Positions 26,000 through 38,382 of a DNA stretch of 64,000 nucleotides are shown here, piece after piece (the stretch's first letter is position 1; each line of letters starts with the position of its first letter). Below the pieces are notes generated by a model. The model worked only from the letters and a program-made list of their open reading frames with translations, had not been told where the DNA came from and ran no database searches. The stretch is from Chlorokybus atmophyticus (Eukaryota; Streptophyta; Chlorokybophyceae; Chlorokybales; Chlorokybaceae). A program made the translations under genes and the position numbers. Location of the stretch: assembly GCA_009103225.1 (NCBI GenBank), contig RHPI01001132.1:179651-243650 (forward strand), read 5' to 3'.

Positions 26000-27400
26000 A
26001 GCTCATCTGAAATGCGGAACAGAGAGTCCTTGATACCTTTCCAAGTGGTCAACCTCGATTGACTCCGCTTTTTTCGTTCAACCCTAGACTTTTGCTCCAG
26101 CGTCACCTTGGGCACGCAGCGCAGCGGATACGCCAGTACTCTTGCCTTCTTCAGCTTCTAGGCTGTAGAAACCACAGCGAATGCGTTTTAGGCTCTTAAG
26201 TGGTGACATGCTGATGCTTAAATCTGCAGAAGTACACGCTTGTAACGAATAAGTTGTCCGGCATCACCCTGTTGCCATAGCTGTCCGCACGGGTCGTCGA
26301 CTCTCCACTTCCCTCTGCTGGATGTATGCATCGAAGCACCCTGTAAGGTGCTTCTTTGTTGTGATTTTCATCTTTGATGTCTGAAGACACGACAAATTAA
26401 TCCCTTCTCTCAAGCTCCATGCCAGCGTCTCTTGATTGAGAATGAGCATCCGACGCAAATCGCGCAGGGACAAAAAATAGACGTGTGGTTACCTGGATAA
26501 TCGGGCAGCAAGAGTACTAAGACAAGCAGGTTTGGTAGGCGTACATGCTACAGCGGAAAAGTGAGTTAAATTATGCAGTTTCAAGATCCGGCAAACCATG
26601 AGCTTGCTCATTTTTTGCTCTGCCTCTTCCGCTTCATCATCTCCAGGAAGGAGCACTTTTTGTTTCCATCTACACACATACGCTTAGTTAACGCAACTGT
26701 GATATAGCTCAACACATGCTGCACATCAGCAAGAGAGAGCGCGGGACATGAAGCGGTCCGCTTCACCCGTCGCTCGCAATGCCTAAAACTTCATGGTGCC
26801 TGCTACTGTTTTTACATTGCAGCCTTCCGATTTGTGCAACTTGAATAATGTCAAAAAGATGACAGATGCGCTTCTGCATGAATGCCTCTCCTTCTCGAGA
26901 CTTGTTGGTGGAGGAAGCTCCTCGGCCCAAGTGTTCATTGGCGTAATGTACTATTGTCTCGGTATTATATAGTTGTTTCCCCTACAACGCTGCCCTGACA
27001 TGAAGGTGCTTCAATGTCCCTCCCTAGCCGCCGTGTTCTCCTTGACCATGCTAGAGGGCAAGGAGGATAATGCCACTCCAGCTTATTGGACAGTGTGCCA
27101 TTGGGTCGTCCTAGCAATTAACAGCCTTGCAGAGCTGGTGGGCACATGGTGTTCAGATTTAGCGATCTTTTCAAACTATTTGACGCACTGAAACGGTACG
27201 CTGCAGTTATCACTATAGCTGATGATCTTGTGTACATCGATGTCCATGCGCCGATACCCTCCCCCAAGAGTCTTCCAATGCAATGATGCACTATAAAGTT
27301 GTCTTTTATGTTGTCGTTTGTAATGAAGAAGTGAACCTGTAGGCAAGGCGGCTTGTTACAACTTCGGACCGCATCAGCGAGGCCTGTTAACCTACTACTA
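26000..27400. other. Decayed coding fragments, probably mobile element
   Basis: Several short open frames lie here, for example minus 26473-26264 and 26677-26489 (the latter containing GDDEAEEAEQKMSKLMVCRI), and plus 26973-27191. None is complete or recognisable, and frames change often. This is consistent with an old element or pseudogene. I cannot join them into one gene. Confidence 0.3.
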
Positions 27401-27411
27401 GTGTGGTACAC

Positions 27412-28320
<909 letters not shown>

Positions 28321-28430
28321 TCCTGATCAAAATAATTGTGTCCGCGTTGAAACGTTTGCAAGCACTGTCGTTGCTGAGAAGCTTGCCAGGAACCCAATAA
28401 CGCATACCAGCGAAACATTTCAAGCATTAA

Positions 28431-28697
28431 TTAGTACTGCACACGAAACTCAGGGTAAGTGAAAGATTGCTTCTTGAATTTCAAGCAATGGTACATTGTG
28501 CGATCACCGTCGTTATTGCGACCATTTTGCTTTTCCCTCACGTAAAGAGATGGACATAAGCGCATGGTGGTATCTTGCATATTGGACGGACAGTTTCGAA
28601 ACAGCTTGTCCCAACCATAGCAACTGCAATCTCCGGTGATATAGCGCTTCTTGTAATACTCTTCATTGGGTTCTTCGGGACACGTGATCGATTTCAC
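28431..28697 (-). CDS. Unidentified Cys-containing ORF, likely element-derived
   Basis: An open frame of about 88 codons, stop at 28431. The sequence looks protein-like (EEPNEEYYKKRYITGDCSCY, then YHCLKFKKQSFTYPEF) and is followed downstream on the same strand by a frame containing the KHAQIEV repeat. There is no ATG at the upstream end, so it is probably an internal exon or a truncated copy. I do not recognise the family. Confidence 0.3.
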   Translation of the reverse strand: MKSITCPEEPNEEYYKKRYITGDCSCYGWDKLFRNCPSNMQDTTMRLCPSLYVREKQNGRNNDGDRTMYHCLKFKKQSFTYPEFRVQY

Positions 28698-28830
28698 AGC
28701 GTCTGTAAGATGGCTTGGAAACCCTTTGCGGGTGAATAGGCAAAGTCTATAGCTTAAAGGATTGCAAGTCTAGTCGCATCCGCAAGTTTTTTGCACCTAC
28801 GATTCATAATCTTCAAGCAAGCATGCAATG

Positions 28831-28897
28831 AGGTAAAGTCCTGACGGGTAATGGACCACAAATTACTTGTGGTCCATTACCCGTCAAGACTTTACCT
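28831..28897. repeat. Near-perfect hairpin, 31-nt arms, 5-nt loop
   Basis: Left arm 28831-28861, loop ATTAC (28862-28866), right arm 28867-28897. The arms (beginning AGGTAAAGTC and ending GGACCACAA) are complementary except for one C/A mismatch. No gene overlaps it. Confidence 0.9.
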
Positions 28898-29125
28898 GAC
28901 AATAAACGCAGGAACATCGATAGTGATCGTTTCCTCAAGCGCATGAAGTTCGTGAAAGCATCCCACATCTCCTTGTTTTAAGTATGTGTCAGCCACGACC
29001 AGAGGTTTTCTTGACGGCGCGCTTGTCTTCCTGCCATATCGAAAAAATTCGCAGGACATGTTTGTCTTGAACTTTGGTGCTGGTGCTTCTCGACTTATGC
29101 TCTAAAGCGAGGATACAGCGGCTAC

Positions 29126-30000
29126 ATGGTGTATCCCGACAGCAACTCTATTACCGGGCTTGGTATCTTTATCCATAAAATGACCACTGCCTTTACAAAG
29201 CTGGTAGGTGTCTGTGCGCTGCAAGTTAATGGACATCATCTCATAACATGGTACGCTCACTTTCGTGCTGTCTTTCTATGCAGAAACAACACAACTATGG
29301 GTTCAATCGCGATGCAGTGTAGCATTAACTGGGCTACCTGCAGACCAGCCTCCTCCTCGTCTTCACCCACAGATTACGTCTTTTGCCACCATTGTCAAAG
29401 AGACTGTGCGCGAGGTGTTCTTTGGCTTCAACCATAAAAATGCGCGACATATGCCAATGCTCAACCATTGGCTCAGCAAGGACGTCTCTATACTTGAAGC
29501 CGGGGGTGCAGAGAGGATTACCAGAGTCAAGCAGTGGGTTGGCAATTTAATTAAGAACATTGTAGCTTGTAGGTTTTGCTTGAGTGTAATGCATGCATGT
29601 AGTGATGTTTTTTGATAATGCAGCTACATAACCTGCATGTGCTTGCAGTGGACGGCTACGTAGCAACTTGAGCAGATTCGAATTATGATGCAAAATCGGC
29701 AAAAGCTGCACAATGAGCTACGGACGGCCCCTCCCCTTGCTGTTGCTGCAGCGATGGATGAAGCTCCGAAGGAGTCTGCTATTGAGCACAAAGATGAAGG
29801 AGAATGCAGCCAGTAGAGTATAGAGGAGGAATGACGAGGAGGCTGCGGCAGTTGCCCAAAAAGCTAAGGAGGAATTGCACGAGAGGTTCAACCAGCTCAA
29901 GGACATTGTTGCAAATTTTACACGAAGATTAAGTAAGGACTGAGGGACTGACGGGTGCCTGCGCCTGCTTGAGCCTGCCTGCCACTGCCTGAAATGTTAC
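29126..30000 (+). pseudogene. Decayed plus-strand coding fragments
   Basis: A protein-like frame (about 29380-29570; ATIVKETVREVFFGFNHKNA, then LSKDVSILEAGGAERITRVK) is followed by a donor-like GTAGGT. At 29660-29940 there is a Glu/Lys-rich stretch split by a frame change and stops. No family is recognised. The context (mobile-element district) suggests element remains. Confidence 0.3.
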
Positions 30001-30459
30001 TTTTGGACTGTTGGGTTTGCCGTTGGCTTATGTGGACTGACGAAAAAGGCCGCGGGCCGAAAGTGGTTGTTATTGGCACCGACCGGCCAAGACTTGTCAA
30101 CCAGTTACCCTTTGGTCGATGCGCACAGACGGCCGTTAGCTGGTAGTCACGGACAGCTAAGAGCAATAGCTGGCAGTTTCCTTGCCGTTACACTGCTGTT
30201 AATTTGTGACCCTTATCGTTTGACAAAAGTTGGCAATTCTTGCCGTACGCCAACACTAACATGCCATGCAGCTTGTACAAACCTTGGACTGACTGTTTGG
30301 TCTTGCAACTATAAGCCCACAATATATACAACGTACCGGCAGTGGTGAGAGTATGTCCACTTGTAATAAAGCAGCCGACTTACGCATGAAACTACATATA
30401 ACATTGAGTCTAGTTGTCGCACTCATGCGCAGCTTGTCAACCCGTGGTGCCTGCCTCAA

Positions 30460-31560
30460 AACTCCTCCTCAACCCCCTCCTCCTGTTCCTCCTTCGATAA
30501 GTCTTCTGCTCCAACATCGGAGTCATCATCATCTGCTGCCTCGCTCGCTGACAATACAGCGGCTACTTTGTCCCTTCAGCTTGAATGTCAGCATTTCGCC
30601 GTGCACGCGCATGCGCTTAATGGTCGCTTTGAGAGTGACCACCTGCATGTGGTAATGCTGTAAGAGTGGCGTGCTGCCAGAGGACTAGCCCATCAGCGTA
30701 CACATGCTTACCTCGTCTTCCGCTTTGTTACACTCCGCCAGGCAGACAGTCAGCCTGCCGCGCTGCCCTTAGTTCACTCTAACAAACATGGCAATTGGCA
30801 AGCATACTGCTTAATTGCCGCTGGAAACATTAAAATAGGTCATGGATTACCCGTTCGTGGTACTCCGCAGCTTCCCTTTTGCGACTTGTGAGCTCCCACA
30901 AGTAGAAATAGGCTGTGCATTTGCGAGATTGGTCATGCTATTCATGTGCATGACACTGAAGGCTGTGCATGAGGGTGTGCATGTGGTATTGACAGTGTAT
31001 GTCATGTGCAAGATAGTTGAGGCTGTGCATGTGCAAGATAAAAGAACCCTAGCATGTGGCATTGACAGTGCATTGTAACCCACCTTGGTTATGCCAGTCT
31101 CGTTTAGTCCATTCAATCATGTCGCCATGGTCGCAGCTACTGGTGGGTCGGATGTTCTTAGAGGCAATATTGTGGTGTGCCTTTACCCACTCGGAAGGGG
31201 AACCCTTGTAAGATATCACCGAAGTCACTGTCGTCATTGGCTGTGCCCTTGGTAGGCATGGTGGGGATTGACACCAAGGACACCCCACCGGCACCTTGCC
31301 AGCCCTGTGCGAGCATGGGCTTCATCCCGGACCTCGACCACAACGCCCCTAACATTGCCGCCAACGATCCACCAAACGCCACATACCCTCGGCGTCCCTG
31401 CCAAGTAAGGGCATAGCTTGGCGGAGCCATCAATGGTGTTTTCATGCGCAGGGTTTGCCATTGCCAGCACTTGTCCATGGTGCGAACTGCCATTGCCACT
31501 ATACAAAGGTACCATGTCAATGGTACCTTTTGGCAAAGGCATCTTTGTACCATTATGACG
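30460..31560 (-). pseudogene. Fragmentary minus-strand coding, unidentified
   Basis: Several exon-like pieces lie on the minus strand. A piece near 30720-30770 (GRLTVCLAECNKAEDE, followed by GTAAGC) can join one at 30540-30650 (VVTLKATIKRMRVHGEMLTF) with an acidic tail in a shifted frame (AADDDDSDVGAEDLSKEEQE). Further up, 31090-31290 holds GSPSEWVKAHHNIASKNIRP. The pieces look like real protein but frames do not join cleanly, so I read this as a decayed gene. It may be part of the large element described to its right. Confidence 0.3.
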
Positions 31561-31635
31561 GTTCAATCAAGATATCAATACAAACTCACCCCACCCTGGA
31601 CGTGCAATGGCTTAATCGTACCATAGTAATGGTAC
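31500..31635. repeat. GTACCAT/ATGGTAC motif cluster 1
   Basis: Multiple copies of GTACCAT and its complement, some paired as short hairpins (AAAGGTACCAT-GTCA-ATGGTACCTTT and CGTACCAT-AGTA-ATGGTACG). Similar clusters occur near 36905-37000 and 41383-41545, bracketing the transposase, methyltransferase and OTU genes. Confidence 0.55.
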
Positions 31636-31720
31636 GACGGGCCAATGAATGGTGGCCAAGTTTTCCGCCTCTGGCATGCAAGGGTAGCGGCGGCGGTGGC
31701 GGCGGCGGTGGCGGCTGTGT

Positions 31721-34700
31721 GTGTTGCTGGATATGATGATGCAGGTTACATGGGCGACACCTGTGTCGACGTCAGTAGCGAGCTATGGAGTCCTTTGTCC
31801 GTATTGCCACATGCGCTTCGCCACACGCAACTCGGTCTACATGCACATTGTTAGCAGCAGGGTGTTCAAGCAAATCAAGCTGTATGGCGGCCAGCGTCCA
31901 TTACAGTACGATGCGGGTCATGTTGAACCGGGAAGTTCGATCCCAGATGCGCACATGCTTGATGCTGAACGACCCCTCCAGGAGACACACGCACAGCAGC
32001 AACATAAGGAGGAGGAAGTGAACGAGGCTTTCAATGTGTGCGTGCCTGAGAAATCTGTGGCATGCCAACATGGAAGTGGAGGCGTCCCTTCGCACGTATC
32101 GGAATCCAGGTGGTATGGCTCGGAGCATGCTCTTGCAGTGGCATTTGTGCAATGCAACAACGGCCAAGGCCTGTCGGCCTCCAACATGGGCGGAACATCA
32201 AGCGCATCCAAAATGCACACTTCCTGACGGAAGAGCTCCAGTGGGAGACCGGTGTGCATGTGTGGCCAGCTACCTCCGGACTACAATTGCTTTCTCTCAG
32301 TCTCAGGTGTGTTCACGGTGTGCGGTGCATGTGCTTCAACCATCAGAGCCATGTCACATATGCACATGCGAGTGTGCTGTCGTATTGTAACTACGTGACG
32401 GCTGATCTGCGCAAGCCTAGAGACCCTGCGGATCAGGACATCAGCGTCACATATATGCAGGCCAAGGTTTGTAAAATCAGTATTTAATGCAGTATCTAGT
32501 CTGAGGCCAGCATGCCTGTTAATGGTCGCAGCAGGTATGGTTTGCGCGGATGTATGGCAATCCACATGCTGCTGATGGCTTCAATCTCTAGTATAATGGT
32601 GACGAGCACAGCTTTAGCCATCCTTCCACGGGCGATTGGTGGAAGGATGTGGAGGTGGATTTGAGCAGAGAGGTGGGGGAAGCGTCCTACTTGGCGCCTG
32701 CCCTTATGTACAGTGACAAGACCACGCTAGGTAGCGCGGGCAAGCGCTTTAGCTACCCTCTGGTGGCATCGCTTGCCAACTACAGCGGGGACATGTATGC
32801 TAGCAACATGGGGGTTGTTATGATAGCGCTTCTGCCGGTGGTTCACGCCCCCGCCCGGGCATCCAACCTGGGCGCAGGGCAAGGAATCGTTCTTAATTCA
32901 AAAACGTGAGGTTTTCAATGACGCTTTTAATGTAGTGTTAGGGGATGTGAAGCGGGCGAGCTGGGAAGGTCTGCAGCTCATTGACCCGAATGGCTTCGAG
33001 CGTCGTGTGTTTCCGCGCTTGCCAACTACATCAGCGACTTGCAGGTAGTGGGCATGCATGGTTGTAACCGGATGCAGCCTGTTGGCAAACAATGCATGAA
33101 GGATGTTGTCCGTGGAGCATCTGAGTTTATCGCGTTGCAGGAGACTGCCACACTCGCACGCACTGAGTTGGGCAACCAAACACGACATCCTTGCGATGTT
33201 CGTTTCATCACCAAATCAGATCTGTTGGAGATGGATGAAGACCGATAATTGAGAACCGAGGCTTTCTATACATCAGCAATACGTCAGCTGCGGGCGGACC
33301 TGCATAGCGGTGTTAGGAATGCACGCCACATAGCCAAGGCTTTTAAAGAGCAGCACTCCATGCATGTCGAGGAGGTAATGGTCAATTACTAGCATTCGTG
33401 AGGACGAATGGCTTTCTGTGTAACCAGGCAATGTGGTTTGGCAGCAGAATGCACTGTGAGGTTGGCGAGCGTCGCAGGTGCCGGGAGCTGACTGCTACTC
33501 TCATCTTGCCCCTGACGCAATGCGTGTGCTCGGATGCATGATTAACCACCAGCTTGCTGCTGTGTACGACGCTGCGAAGGAACGCATGCGTCCATCCACG
33601 AAACAGATTCTGCAGGCCAGGCACGTCTTTGGTGTTACTTTTGTGTTGAACACAAAAGCCAATGACACGTGCTCACAAGCAGATGTGCACAGGCTGAATG
33701 CATGCAAGGCGACTCTACGGATTTCGCACTTCATGGCACCCATATGCACAGTGGATTTCTTTCTGTCCGACCACTTCTTTTAGGTGGTGGAGACAATGGC
33801 GGTGCTGCAGCGGCTGCCGGTCCTTGCAGACGGTTTGCTGCTTGACAGTGAGGGCAACGACTTCTTCACCATTGCTGCCGCATCGCTTGCCCAGTGGAAC
33901 AAGAGGTTCAAGGCGCGTGAACACACAAGAGAGACCCTGACCACAGCTGACGACGAGCTGACTGCCTTCAGATCAGCAGTGTTGCATCCGCTGCTGTCGT
34001 CATAATCTGCACAAAAGTTAGGTTGGAAGATCGAGAAGATGCATCAGCTCACTCATTTTGGGCCGGCACTTGTCGGCACTTGTGGACACCCGAATTGGTT
34101 CAGCGCCAACCGCATAGAGCGGACGCACGCTCAAAGTATTAAACAGTGGGCACATGGTGGCAACAACTGGGACTACCATGCGCGTATCCTGAAGGCATGG
34201 AGCTGTGCGGAATATGTGAGAGAGGATGGCACGGTCGTGGATCCCAAGATGCGCTCGATCATAGCGCAGACGCGGCAGCAGTGCTGTAATGTAATGGAGA
34301 AGATGGACAAGTTGCTACAGATGGATGTGCTGATAAAGAGGGAGTTCAGCCCGTACCGGAGTGGTTTTACGCGTAGCCGCCCAATCGCTCGGAAGACTCC
34401 ATTCGCCGACAAGCTGCCTGCCACTCTGAACAGCTGGTTGAGGAGGGAACAACTAGAGTTGGCCGACGGGTGGCGTGCTGTTCGCGTGGTGAACGGAGGT
34501 GCAGCGGTGTCATGACATCCGGAGTCAGCATGGTGCACGCAACTGGGATGTTCCATGGGCGGCCTTGGTTCTCTACACTTTAGTTGGAAGGTGATGAGGA
34601 CGGTATAAACGTGACTGTGGTGGGCTCGGGCACTCCTTTTTTAAGCGCGTGGTGGGGTGGGGTGGTAGCGGCGGGCGCGTGTGGCAGGAGGTCGTGTTTG

Positions 34701-34908
34701 TCCGCTGGTACACGATGCTAGATGTGACGAGCGACACAAAGTGCATGGCTCTGGAATGGAAAAAGTGTCGAGGGGGGGGTCCACATTCGGTGTCGTGACT
34801 CTGGAGCAAGTAAAAGGCATTGTCCAGCTGTTCCCCATGCTTGATAAGGAGAGCACCCGTGTACAAGAGGGCAAGTATTGGGTGTACGTTTACTGCACTA
34901 CCACGTAA
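31721..34908 (+). pseudogene. Plavaka/KDZ-like DNA transposase, disrupted
   Basis: Pieces in order match the layout of Plavaka-type transposases. A Cys-Cys zinc-finger-like start (VLCPYCHMRFATRNSVYMHI, about 31790-31850) comes first. A core block at 32690-32850 follows (LAPALMYSDKTTLGSAGKRF, then YPLVASLANYSGDM and IALLPVVHA), recalling the YSDKT...YP...LGN...YLP signature. Central helical pieces lie at 33250-33780. A late block at 34028-34200 (KIEKMHQLTHFGPAL, then NRIERTHAQSIKQW) resembles the KxHxLxHF...E..H...K segment. The C-terminal beta block at 34690-34908 reads VVFVRWYTMLDV, then FGVVTLEQVKGIVQLFPMLD. One intron end is likely at 33783. A G8 run at 34772-34779 shifts the frame, and stops separate blocks, so this copy appears dead. 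Confidence 0.65.
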
Positions 34909-35110
34909 CACATGTACTTGTCACCTACTCTGCATTTGGAGCATATCAATTGGTTAGGCATTGCTAATCGTATGCTAAGACTTTTGCATGTGGACGTGCA
35001 CAATACTGGGCAGCTGTTACTGCACAACTGTTACCACAATCAAATATTAAATGCAACATTCAACAATTAGTCAGCTGTGTGCCATTAAGCATCAATACAA
35101 TGCACCACAC

Positions 35111-36290
35111 TCAAGCCTCATAGTTCCATGACACAGGAGGGTAGTCACAGCGCAAATCCCTTGTTTCAATCATGAGACACCCTATGCACTCCGCCATTGC
35201 GGGAGGAACTGCATTCGCTATGGTAACGGTTGAGGTCATCCATGGCACTCTCAGCGCTGCTTGCCATGCAGCAATGCCGCCCTTAGTGCTTGGAAGGCCA
35301 TAGAGGTACATTTGCTGTGGCGCGCTTGATGTCACAATTGTCTTCTTCGCGCTAGCGGACAGGTGCGTCGATAGCAGTCCAACCGCCTTGCCTGCGTGCG
35401 AGCAGCGTGCTGGTGGGGTAGCTACCGCTGGTGTGTCTCAAACAGACAGTGTTGGAAGGTTGATAGGCCAAACATCGTGCCACAAAGAGACAGATTGGGT
35501 CTGAATGAGGAAGCTGCTCCTGGCACATTCTCAATCACAACTTGACCCGGCTTGCAAGCAGCAGCTGTCGGACGAGCGGTATCATATCCTGGTGTCTCTA
35601 GGATGTGCCATGTGCCGCCCGTCAAGGTGCTGAGATAGCACCTGAATAGGCCTGGCATGGTGGACTGGCCCATATAAGCTCGTACTCGCTCGGCTCTTCT
35701 GCACTCAGGGTGCATACATCGCGGTGTACACATAAAGGGCAGCGGGTACTCAAAGGAGGGACTTATGCTATCCATTCCGGTCACGTCAAAGCCTGCGTGA
35801 TATTGACCGACACTGGCACCGCCACCACCACCGCCGCAAAATAGGTTGAGTGCCCTTGATCTGCGTGTGCGTTCAAGCTTGTTGTCGAATGGCGTGTATG
35901 TGGTCAAGCCTGGCCGTGGTGCTGGCCAGGGACTAACAATGATGCCGTCCGGGCTTACTTTGCGATTGACATTCTCCCCTCCGGCGCGCAAAACATGGTG
36001 TGCCCCGTCAACTGATGTGTACGCGAATACGTTGTGCCCTTTGAAGTTGATAGTTTGTGGTCGATCATCGTCATTGAATACTATACGGTGCTGCCCTGCA
36101 AAGCCATTTTTCATTGCACCATGCATATATGATGCGTCCTCAATCTCGCACGCTAAGAAGCGATGCTGACCTGACGCTTGCTTGAATGATTCCACAACGC
36201 CCGCATACCATTCCCCATCCAGCGGCCAATGCAGTGCGCTGTATAACGGTCGATGGTCTGCCTCCTCTACAGCGGCCAGGGGGTGGAACT
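35111..36290 (-). pseudogene. Phage-type C5 cytosine DNA methyltransferase relic with Tudor-like N-terminus
   Basis: Reading down the minus strand, a Tudor/royal-family-like segment comes first (WPLDGEWYAGVVESF, then HRIVFNDDD; about 36060-36240). Motif I is RALNLFCGGGGGGASVGQYHA (35770-35860). Motif IV, ASPPCQAYS, with the catalytic Cys, is at 35652-35669 but in a different frame. Motif VI VVIENVPGA follows at about 35520, then the LCGTMFGL...LFET block typical of phage methylases. The C-terminal piece at 35111-35340 (WQAALRVPWMTSTVTIANAV, then PPAMAECIG) is in a separate frame. At least two frame changes plus stops near the PCQ region imply an inactive copy. The intact family transfers a methyl group to cytosine C5. 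Confidence 0.75.
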
Positions 36291-36510
36291 GCCCACGCCC
36301 AAACCGTGAAAGACTGCTCTGAATGCGACAACAGCTTCAACTTGCATAAAATAAGCATACGCCAAACATAACATGCAGTGATACGTCGCTGTTCACTCTG
36401 TCGCATTACCTCCACACCATCCACCATATGTCCACTAACCACATGTCCCGATGTTGTCCATGTGAAGAAGCGCATGGGTTCCCCTCGCCACTCGAAGCAT
36501 GAGCGCGAGC

Positions 36511-36550
36511 ACGCTTCGCACACGCACTGCACGCTTCGCACACGCACTGC
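36511..36550. repeat. 20-bp tandem duplication
   Basis: The unit ACGCTTCGCACACGCACTGC occurs twice in direct tandem (36511-36530 and 36531-36550). Confidence 0.9.
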
Positions 36551-36904
36551 ACGCAATGGAAAAACTCGGGTTCCTTGCACGCCACTTTGCCAAAGCGGCA
36601 GCCAAACACGTCGACATTGTGTGTGGTGTGATGCCAGCAAGCAGCAGTAAAACCGTGGCACACTGTCTGCACTCGCTGGCATTCGGTTAAGTGTGCTCGC
36701 ATTTGCTACCTACAGCCATTGGCACATATGTACGCATTGCATTGTGGGCACACCAAGCATGGTCTCGTAGGTGAGGGGGATTCAACTGCTGCCGCCGAGA
36801 TCATGCAAAATATGAATCGGCACGGTCGCCCACAAACTGAGTGAGACTTTAGGGTATGGGCATCAATTTAGGGTTGCCAGCTTACGAACCATATGAGTCA
36901 CACT

Positions 36905-37000
36905 TCAAGAAGCACGACTGTACCACGGACGGTATTACAGTACCATGCATGGTACTACATCAGCATAAATGGTACTCCATCCATTAATGGTACTACAGTA
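36905..37000. repeat. GTACCAT/ATGGTAC motif cluster 2
   Basis: Contains the perfect palindrome AGTACCATGCATGGTACT and further ATGGTACTAC / ATGGTACTCC copies. It lies upstream of the methyltransferase relic. Confidence 0.5.
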
Positions 37001-38382
37001 CAAGGATACTCGCATACTACCACGATCGTAGAGTAATACAGTGCTGTCATTTCATGGAACCCAGAGCGCTGTCCGAGTTTGTTGCTGTCAACCACGCTCT
37101 GAACCTGCAAGGTATGCAAGCCATGCACTGACTCATGCGCCGGGCAGTCAGTATACACATGTACAGCCACTGCTTCTGACAACAGCAGATCTCGGGTGCA
37201 CCATGCACCATGCTGCAACTATACATGTACCTACATGGTTCACAGGTGTTCAACACAAAACTACAATACATGCACAATTGTTATCAAGGCAGGGGCCAAA
37301 TCACCGCCGACACGTTGGCGTCTTGCAGCAGGCGTGGCGACCAAAATGGGTGAGGTTGCTTGCACATAGAACACGCTTGTAGCTCCATAGATTTATTTGC
37401 CACGTGCTTCTGCTGGTATTTGATGCAGACATGGCACATTCTTTTCTTGCAACAAGGCGTCTCCCCATCCGCTGAGGGGGGGTGGGGTCTTCAATGCGAC
37501 AATTCAGCACGCATGGTGCACGCGGGTGTGCAAGCTGCCTCTGCCACCAAACTCTGTTATCGCGTTGCAGGCGCAGCGACTCCCATCTGAATGGCGCAAC
37601 ATAGCGCTCCACTGCCTGCTCGATCACCCGACGCCCATCTGCCGCCATACACCACCTGCTGGTCTTAGTGGTCTCGTCCAGCATGCGTTCATTCAGGCCG
37701 TCGACATGGCTGTCGTCACTCGTGTAATCGCCCACATCGCCATCTTCTTCAAGCTTCCACAGAATCAGCTCGACATGCCGTATGACATATAGCCACTGCC
37801 AGCCAAAGCATGCCAAGTACAGCTCTTATGGTTTTACTTGCCACCGAGTATGTTTGTTCAGGTAGTGGCACACATCTCGACCCGCATCAGTCGACATGTA
37901 CATCTATTGCAGCAGTTCTGCTCCGCGGATAGCTCTTGCACATTGCCGGGTTGCTGCGGCAACAACACCACCATCATATCGAGGACGGCAAGGGGCAACA
38001 ACGTATTATGGCAGGCAATGTCGTGTTTGGGTTTCAACCACGGCCAATCCCCAGAGGTCTGTTTAGACCGCACTCTTCGCGTTTGCTCCCACTTATTGCA
38101 TACTTTCGTCGCTCACCTCGAGGCATGCCGCATGCGGTGATGCAGCGCGTCTTTGGCGTATTGTAGGGCGATCAAATCCTTTGCACAACGAGTCAGCCCC
38201 TCAAAGCGTCTGCGCGTCGGTGCTTTGATCTTATGCAGCTTGTGCCGCACCGGCTGTCTCTCTGCACGATGCTGAGCAGCCACATGACACTGTAAACCAG
38301 CATGTGCATATTCAAGACACACAGTCAGCCCCAGTGAGGTTTCAAGGCGTTGTGCTTCTTCTAACTACATTGTAACGCTGCC

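Larger units (their letters stand above)
36400..38330 (-). pseudogene. Unidentified minus-strand coding pieces
   Basis: Open pieces include a Cys-rich one near 36490-36700 (VDVFGCRFGKVACKEPEFFH), one with WRGEPMRFFTWTTSGHVV near 36420-36500, one near 37570-37816 (MACFGWQWLYVIRHVELILW, then VIEQAVERYVAPFRW) and a basic one near 38113-38320 (RHKLHKIKAPTRRRFEGLTR). I cannot join them or name a family. They may be upstream exons of the methyltransferase gene or separate element genes. Confidence 0.3.

Noticed and set aside
36499-36690. Plus-strand ORF with the 20-bp tandem repeat as a separate gene
   Set aside because: It is short, has no domain and overlaps minus-strand pieces of similar quality.
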